Of a stretch of 45,382 nt of DNA, positions 40,702-45,382 are shown piece by piece. The notes under the pieces were generated by a model. The model was not told the origin of the DNA. It did not search any database and saw only the letters and a program-made list of their open reading frames with translations. The stretch comes from Chloroflexota bacterium (GTDB taxonomy: Bacteria; Chloroflexota; Limnocylindria; Limnocylindrales; CSP1-4), in the NCBI GenBank assembly GCA_003141455.1, contig PLMA01000055.1, positions 1-45,382 on the forward strand. Direction: 5' to 3'. The number at the start of each line of letters is the position of its first letter. Position 1 is the first letter of the stretch. The translations under genes and the position numbers were made by a program.

Positions 40702-41733
40702 TCAACTCCTCCTACCGGCAGACCGGTCGTCGAACGGGATGGGCGTCTTGCGGCCGCCCTGGTGGGCGTGGTCCAGGACGGATTGGGCGTTGCCTTCGTC
40801 GACAATGAGCACGTCGACGACGCCCGCCCGCAAGGTCCCGAGGATCGCAAGCGGCTTCTCGACCTCGCTCACGACCGCAACGACGGTCTCGATCCCGCGC
40901 AGGTCCTCCAGGGACAGGGCGATCAGACGATCGCGATGGGGGGACGCGACCGGTTGCCCGGCGACATCGACGTAGTTGCCCAGGATGTCGCCAGTCGCCC
41001 CATGATCCCGGAGCTGGGCGATTTCGAGCAAGGAGAGGCATCCGCTGCGGACCATCGTGCAGCCATCGTCGACGCTGCCGATCCCGACGAGAGCGACGTC
41101 GGCCCGGCGAGCAGCCTCCAAGGTCTGGCCGATTGCCTCCTGCTGGAGGAACCGCGCGCGGTCGTGCGTGTCCTCGACGTATGCGGGCGCGTATAGGCTC
41201 CGCGACCGCCCGCCGCTCGCGGCCGCGAGGGCCTGGCCAATCTCGTTCGGGTTGGTCGGGGTATCAACACGGGGCGAGCCGCCCATGGCGCTCACGAACT
41301 CGCAGTTGAGGCGGCGCTGGGGACGGAAGAAGCCCGGCACCTCGCCGGTATCGCGGCCATGCCCGACAGCGATCACCGCCCCGTCGTGGAGGCGCCGCTC
41401 CAGGAACTGCGCGGCGCTGCGTGCTACCGCCTCCCGCTGCGACTGAGGATCGGGGCGGCGGGGAGCCACGATGGCGTCGGCGAGGCGGAACTCCTCGCGC
41501 AGGCGGGACTCAAGATCCAAGTTCAGCCAGGGCGGCGCCGCGATCCGGATGTCCACTACGCCTGACCAGCGGGCCCGCTCGAGCAGCCTCTGGACCTTGG
41601 GCCGAGAGAGACCGAACTCGCGCGCGATCTCCTCCTGCGTCCGCCCGTCGACGTAGTAGCGCTGGGCGATCCGAGCGAGGCGCTCGAAGTCTTCGGAGAC
41701 GATTTCATCAGTTCCTGAGCGAAGCCAGGTCAC
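40702..41733 (-). CDS. SorC/DeoR-type sugar-binding transcriptional regulator
   Basis: 343 aa. The N-terminal HTH (ARIAQRYYVDGRTQEEIAREFGLSRPKVQRLLERARWSGVV) is the SorC pattern. The C-terminal domain binds sugar phosphates: VAVGHGRDTGEVP, FVSAMGGSPRV, VALVGIGSVDDGC, GDILGNYVDVAG and the end-segment GVVDVLIVDEGNAQSVL. It leads the aldolase-HAD-lutABC operon and probably responds to a phosphorylated intermediate of it. Start GTG 41733 is downstream of a perfect 14-bp palindrome. Confidence 0.9.
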   Translation of the reverse strand: MTWLRSGTDEIVSEDFERLARIAQRYYVDGRTQEEIAREFGLSRPKVQRLLERARWSGVVDIRIAAPPWLNLDLESRLREEFRLADAIVAPRRPDPQSQREAVARSAAQFLERRLHDGAVIAVGHGRDTGEVPGFFRPQRRLNCEFVSAMGGSPRVDTPTNPNEIGQALAAASGGRSRSLYAPAYVEDTHDRARFLQQEAIGQTLEAARRADVALVGIGSVDDGCTMVRSGCLSLLEIAQLRDHGATGDILGNYVDVAGQPVASPHRDRLIALSLEDLRGIETVVAVVSEVEKPLAILGTLRAGVVDVLIVDEGNAQSVLDHAHQGGRKTPIPFDDRSAGRRS

Positions 41734-41788
41734 GAGGGATCACCTTTGGCGGGAGCTCCGGCCGGGGCCCCGCCTAAGCTGGGTCGTA

Positions 41789-41827
41789 TGAGCAATTGCT
41801 CAATTGTGGACACTTGCTCGCAGTATA
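41789..41827 (-). promoter_or_regulatory. SorC operon operator and -10 box
   Basis: TGAGCAATTGCTCA (41789-41802) is a perfect palindrome, and a further GAGCAA half site lies at 41819-41814 on the minus strand. A TATACT -10 candidate is at 41827-41822 (minus strand), so the palindrome would sit just downstream of the transcription start and could block the polymerase. The -35 (TTGCAC, 19 bp away) is weak. Confidence 0.55.
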
Positions 41828-41993
41828 GCAGATGCCGATCCGGGTGGTGCAAGGCGGTGACGCGTTGCCGGGATCCCCAAGAGACCCGCAACGACGGAGA
41901 CGGAATGATCATTTCTGCCAGCACCGGAATGGCAACCAGGGGGAGGGTCCCGACCACCACTCTCTTGACCGATCTGCGAAGCGTGCTGGATCG

Positions 41994-42962
41994 CTAGGGC
42001 GTCGAACCGGGGACGGCGGATGCAGACGCTAGAACGGGCGCAGGGTCAATGGCTTGGCCCGTGCCAGACCCCGTGCCTCCTGAGGAGACTGACACGACCA
42101 CGATGCCGAGGAACGTCGTCGTCGCACCGGCGAGGTCGAGCACCGTGAGCGGCTCGCCGAGAATCACCCAGGACGACACCAGGCCAACGACGGGGACGGC
42201 CAGGAATCCCATCGTCGTAGCCAGCGGACTGAGCGAGCGCGAAATGGATTGGCTAAGCCAGAAGGCCAAGGCCGTTGCGAGCGGACCGCTGAAGATGACG
42301 GCGATGACGGCAGTCGGCTCCCAGTGGATAGACCGACCCGCCTCGAACACGACCGCGACGATTACGAGCGGCACCAGCGCCATCAAGAGCTGCCACGGCA
42401 TGAGGTCAAGCGGCGTGCCGTGCCAATCGTGGTGGCGGAGGTGGATCGTAGTGGCAGCCCAAAGCACAGCGCTAACGAGCAGGGCCGCGCTGCCGAGCAG
42501 CTGACCCGAGGACTGCCAGTCGATCGACTGCGGGTTGAGCAGCAGACCGACTCCGGCCACACCGATCAGCAACCCACCGACCTGCCACCTGGCGCCGCCG
42601 GCACGCAGCGCTGGCAGCTGAAAGAGCCCTACCCAGAGCGGCATCGTGTACACGAGGATCGAAGACCGGCCGGCTGAGACGAGCGGCAGGGCGAGGTTCA
42701 TCAAGACGATCCCGGCGGCCATCTGACCGAGGCCAACCGAGAGGACAACGGGGACGTCGCGGCGGTCGGGAAGCGTCAGGCCGCGCCGCGCGACGAGCAC
42801 ACCGACTATCACGGCCAGCCCCGTGGCGACGCGGAGAGCGCCGTAGGTGAACGGCGGCAGATCCCTGAGGCCAATCTTGGCAACCGGCCAGTGGACCCCC
42901 CAGACGAGGGCCAGGCAGATGAGCAGCAGATATGGGCGAACTCGCTCGCCGTTTGGCCTCAA
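41994..42962 (-). CDS. EamA/DMT-family transporter
   Basis: About 322 aa with ten hydrophobic helices in two EamA halves (LLLICLALVWGVHWPVAKIGL ... ; LLGSAALLVSAVLWAATTIHL ...). It has the family-typical P-F-x-x-x-A-L-R near helix 2 (PPFTYGALRVATGL). Such proteins export or import metabolites across the membrane. The start is uncertain: TTG 42962 overlaps the stop of a decayed upstream frame (TTGA); GTG 43031 is another option, and no in-frame ATG lies near the first helix. It precedes the SorC operon on the same strand. Confidence 0.78.
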   Translation of the reverse strand: MRPNGERVRPYLLLICLALVWGVHWPVAKIGLRDLPPFTYGALRVATGLAVIVGVLVARRGLTLPDRRDVPVVLSVGLGQMAAGIVLMNLALPLVSAGRSSILVYTMPLWVGLFQLPALRAGGARWQVGGLLIGVAGVGLLLNPQSIDWQSSGQLLGSAALLVSAVLWAATTIHLRHHDWHGTPLDLMPWQLLMALVPLVIVAVVFEAGRSIHWEPTAVIAVIFSGPLATALAFWLSQSISRSLSPLATTMGFLAVPVVGLVSSWVILGEPLTVLDLAGATTTFLGIVVVSVSSGGTGSGTGQAIDPAPVLASASAVPGSTP

Positions 42963-43159
42963 TGCATGCCGTCCACGGCGAGGTAAATGTCGCCCGGTGC
43001 GAACGCCCCTCGAGCGAACGATTCGCCGCACCAGACCGTGCAGTAGCCGAGTCGCTCCATCTCGCACGCGAACTGGATCGCGGCCGCCTGGCCATTGTGC
43101 GGCCCGGCGAAGACGCCGATACGACCGGGGTCGAAGCCGTGGAGTCTCGTCAGGCTCAT
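42959..43159 (-). pseudogene. LLM-class F420/flavin oxidoreductase, N-terminal fragment
   Basis: From ATG 43159 the 66 codons read GRIGVFAGPHNGQAAAIQFACEMERLGYCTVWCGESFARGAF, which matches the opening strand and helix of luciferase-like F420-dependent oxidoreductases (G-R-x-G-V-W, E-x-E-x-L-G-Y-x-x-x-W-x-G-E). It then stops at 42959, where the EamA frame begins; the remaining 200 or more residues of the family are absent. Most likely a gene remnant whose end now provides the EamA leader. Confidence 0.55.
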
Positions 43160-43754
43160 GATCCTTTGAATACTACGAGTTTCGCTCCGAGCTTCTCCCC
43201 CAAGGTGATCGCCCAGCGTCAATCCCAGCTCGCGTCCGAGGCACCCAGCTACGTACTCGGAGCCCCTACGGAAACTGCCGATCAGCCTCCGCCGCGGTGA
43301 CAATGACCAGGCTTGTGAGGAATTTGACGCAGCTGTCGGCGTCTCGACGGCCAAGTCTGGGGACACGACCGCTGGCCGCGAATGTAGTCGATCGCATTCA
43401 GGTAGGGGGGGCGACGTAAGCACTACATCTGTTGATCCACTGAGAACCTCAGACATCGAGCGCGCATCGCCTAGCCGGACAACAACGTTCCCGTTGGTGG
43501 GCGACTCCTCCAGGATCCGACTGAGGGTGAACCTAGAGAGCTAACCAGGGCGGTCCACTCGCGAAGCGTTAGGCTTCGTCGAGACACCTAAGCCCCTATT
43601 CTCGTTTCGTCACACAGCGACGACCTGATTACGCCCCGACCGCTTCGCCATGAAGAGCCCGACGTCAGCCGCCGATTGGTGATCTCTGACAAACCGGCAG
43701 GGGCATGACTACAACCGGTCTCCGTTCAGAGGCTCCGAGTATTGGAGGACACTC
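43160..43754. other. Gene-poor stretch before the dehydratase
   Basis: About 600 bases with no complete gene. It contains a GGDEF fragment on the minus strand (43610-43680) and a small hairpin CGAAGC-GTTAG-GCTTCG (43562-43578). No clear promoter for the dehydratase gene could be assigned. Confidence 0.5.
43610..43680 (-). pseudogene. GGDEF domain C-terminal fragment
   Basis: The minus strand reads SAADVGLFMAKRSGRNQVVAV and stop. This is the signature end of diguanylate cyclase GGDEF domains (A-D-x-A-L-Y-x-A-K-x-x-G-R-N-x-V). Nothing upstream in the frame continues the domain, so only the last 20 or so codons survive. Confidence 0.5.
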
Positions 43755-44924
43755 ATGATCGAGCGGCTCGAGATCTTCCAGATGGGAACGGCCTGGCGGA
43801 ACCTCATCGTCGTGCGGCTGACCGCCGCAGACGGCGCATGGGGACTCGGCGATGCTACGGTGCAGTGGGGTGATGAAGCGGTCGTCGCGTACCTGCCGGT
43901 CCTGTTCGAACGGTACGTCCACGGGTTGGACCCACGCCGCATCGAGGCCATCTGGCAGCGTGTGTACCGGAACGAGTATTGGCGAGCCGGCGCCGTGTTC
44001 TCGACGGCGCAGGGCGCGCTCGACATGGCCTGCCACGATCTCCTCGCACGCTCGCTGGGCGAGCCGGTTCACACGCTTCTTGGCGGCGCGGTTGCGGACT
44101 CTGTGCCCGCGTACGGGAACGGGTGGTACCAGGTCGACCGGACCCCGGCTGCGCTCGCGGAAGCCGCCCGGGCCGCCCTCGCGAAGGGGTTCACCCGGCT
44201 GAAGTTCGACCCGTTCGGAGACGGCGACTTTACGCTCGAAACTCGCGAGCTCGACGAGGCCGTGGCGCTCGTGGCGGCCGTTCGCGACGCGATTGGCCCG
44301 GGGCGCGAACTCTACGTTGAAGGCCACGGCCGCTTCGGCGTAGCGGCCGCAATACGCGTTGCGCGGGCTCTCGAGCCGTTTCGGCCGGGCTGGTTCGAGG
44401 AGCCGGTGCCGCCGGAGAATGTTGACGCACTCCGGGAGGTAACACTCGCCTCCCAGGTTCCCGTCGCCGCTGGCGAGCGATGGTTCTCGCGCCACGCCTT
44501 CCGACGGCCCCTCGACATCGGGGCGGTGCGGATCGCACAGCCCGACATTGGGCACGCCGGCGGAATCACCGAAGTCCGAAAGATCGCCGTGATGGCGGAC
44601 ACCGCGTACGTTCCTGTCGCGTTCCACAACGCGGCGAGCCCGCTCATGACTGCGGCCGGCGTCCATCTCGGCTCCACCCTGCACAACTTCATGGTGCTCG
44701 AGTCGTTCGACGAGTTCATGGAGCCTCACGTCCGGGCCGCTTTCTCCGGCCGACCGATGCTTGTGGACGGTGCCTTCCCTGTTCCCTCGTCGCCCGGTTT
44801 CGGTGTCGACATCGACGAGACGGTCTTCGCCGAGCATCCGCCACGCTCCGCCGCGATGGACTTCTGGGTGGGTGGCTGGGAGCGCCGCATGAGCCACGCA
44901 AGACCGCCGCATGGCTCGGCATGA
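43755..44924 (+). CDS. Enolase-superfamily sugar acid dehydratase (galactonate dehydratase-like)
   Basis: 389 aa mandelate racemase/muconate-lactonizing enzyme. Metal ligands and bases are visible: K150 (LKFDPFG), E189 with H191 (VEGHGRF), E215 (FEEPVPP), E241 (AAGERW), D264 (AQPDIGHAGG) and H291 (AFHNAASPL). The E-G-H-G-R segment and terminal His are as in D-galactonate dehydratase-type enzymes, which remove water from a sugar acid to give a 2-keto-3-deoxy acid. ATG 43755 follows TTGGAGGACACTC. Although transcribed separately, it would supply the dehydratase step missing from the 30.5-35.8 kb operon. Its last codons lie in the 21-bp repeat. Confidence 0.87.
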   Translation: MIERLEIFQMGTAWRNLIVVRLTAADGAWGLGDATVQWGDEAVVAYLPVLFERYVHGLDPRRIEAIWQRVYRNEYWRAGAVFSTAQGALDMACHDLLARSLGEPVHTLLGGAVADSVPAYGNGWYQVDRTPAALAEAARAALAKGFTRLKFDPFGDGDFTLETRELDEAVALVAAVRDAIGPGRELYVEGHGRFGVAAAIRVARALEPFRPGWFEEPVPPENVDALREVTLASQVPVAAGERWFSRHAFRRPLDIGAVRIAQPDIGHAGGITEVRKIAVMADTAYVPVAFHNAASPLMTAAGVHLGSTLHNFMVLESFDEFMEPHVRAAFSGRPMLVDGAFPVPSSPGFGVDIDETVFAEHPPRSAAMDFWVGGWERRMSHARPPHGSA

Positions 44925-45053
44925 CAACCGCAAAGCCCGGCAAGACAGCCCTCAAGTCGGGCATGGTCGCAGCAAGGGCGGACACGACAGCCGCATGGCC
45001 CGGCATGACAACCGCAAAGCCCGGCAAGACAGCCGCATGGCCCAGCACGGTGC
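44907..45053. repeat. 21/42-bp minisatellite at the 3' end of the dehydratase gene
   Basis: Seven contiguous 21-bp units begin at 44907, 44928, 44949, 44970, 44991, 45012 and 45033. Units 1-2 and 5-6 are a 42-bp pair that is nearly identical (one mismatch), units 3-4 are degenerate, and unit 7 begins a further copy. The dehydratase stop falls inside unit 1. Confidence 0.85.
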
Positions 45054-45382
45054 ACCCGATTGCGATCGTCGGCCCGGGCGGGGATCCTGGGCCTCTATCG
45101 CCCCATGTTTGGGAAGGAGGGGCTCCTGCGCCGGGCGTATCGGTATCACGATGAAACCGTATCGGTGGTGGGCCGCTAGGACAATCCGGACGGGCTTGCT
45201 CTCGCCATGCGTCCGCGCCCTTGACCGGAAGTCGAGCAGCGACGGGTATGGCGTCTGCGAACTCGAAACCAGTCGAACCTCCGACCGGATCGTCGCTGCC
45301 CGGTCGTCCCTCGCAAGCTCGATTGGCTGATCGTCTGGGCGACGAAGGTCTCAACCTCAAGGCGTATAATCCGGCCTCTCGT
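45054..45382. other. Right end, no gene recognised
   Basis: No convincing reading frame or RNA gene on either strand. A TATAAT at 45365-45370 near the right edge could be the -10 box of a gene beyond the window, but no matching -35 is seen. Confidence 0.4.

Noticed and set aside
43665-44933. 422-codon minus-strand frame over the dehydratase
   Set aside because: Antisense shadow; the plus strand has all enolase-superfamily catalytic residues.
44907-45053. CRISPR-like appearance of the repeat at the right end
   Set aside because: Units are contiguous without unique spacers and no cas gene is present; it is a minisatellite.

Overview
The window is GC-rich bacterial chromosome with dense, often overlapping genes (ATGA, GTGA and TGATG junctions), frequent GTG/TTG starts and clear GGAGG ribosome binding sites. 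Gene content (GtrA plus a glycine-rich family 39 glycosyltransferase with a two-component system, zinc-ribbon MscL, DNRLRE surface protein, lipoprotein signals, rbs-type sugar transport) fits a free-living soil or freshwater member of Chloroflexota (Limnocylindria-like) or Actinomycetota. The sequence has no 16S gene or other phylogenetic marker, so this placement is an inference.

Region 1 (1-11400) is mostly envelope and housekeeping: a truncated DNRLRE surface protein, GtrA and a GT39 glycosyltransferase in one operon with an OmpR-type regulator and its histidine kinase, a DUF5666-like anchored protein, an RDD protein, a SHOCT protein, MscL, an M24 peptidase-fold protein with an altered metal site, a ZIP transporter and a DODA-type dioxygenase.

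Region 2 (11540-14410) is an arsenic island. A leftward operon (61-aa small protein, arsM, arsN2) diverges from arsR through a compact shared promoter/operator. Next to arsR is a MerR-type promoter with a perfect 9-3-9 dyad driving one open frame that fuses a MerR regulator to a thioredoxin-type arsenate reductase. Both regulators look leaderless.

Region 3 (14479-20430) holds an esterase lipoprotein, a small lipoprotein and a Crp/Fnr regulator, then a scar zone: a 195-bp direct repeat carrying a DUF4177-like gene (one copy broken), and fragments of a peroxiredoxin, a Toprim primase-type protein, a Crp HTH and a GT39 protein. It ends at an intact tRNA-Arg(TCG) flanked by short repeats.

Region 4 (20430-44924) is a large sugar catabolism locus. 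A leftward set (sugar-binding lipoprotein, IclR, DapA-like aldolase, FGGY kinase, 2-hydroxyacid dehydrogenase) diverges from a rightward operon (two rbsC-like permeases, a double-ABC ATPase, aldo/keto reductase, lactonase, DUF4432 epimerase-like protein, FAH hydrolase, extended SDR). Facing it is a SorC-led operon (SorC, class II aldolase, HAD phosphatase, a 35-codon small gene, LutA, LutB, LutC). An EamA exporter and an enolase-superfamily dehydratase follow. Read together, dehydrogenase, lactonase, dehydratase, second dehydrogenase and FAH hydrolase match the non-phosphorylative diketo-hydrolase pathway for L-fucose or L-rhamnose, which yields pyruvate and L-lactate. LutABC would then oxidise the lactate. 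The last 330 bases carry a 21/42-bp minisatellite tail and no recognisable gene.
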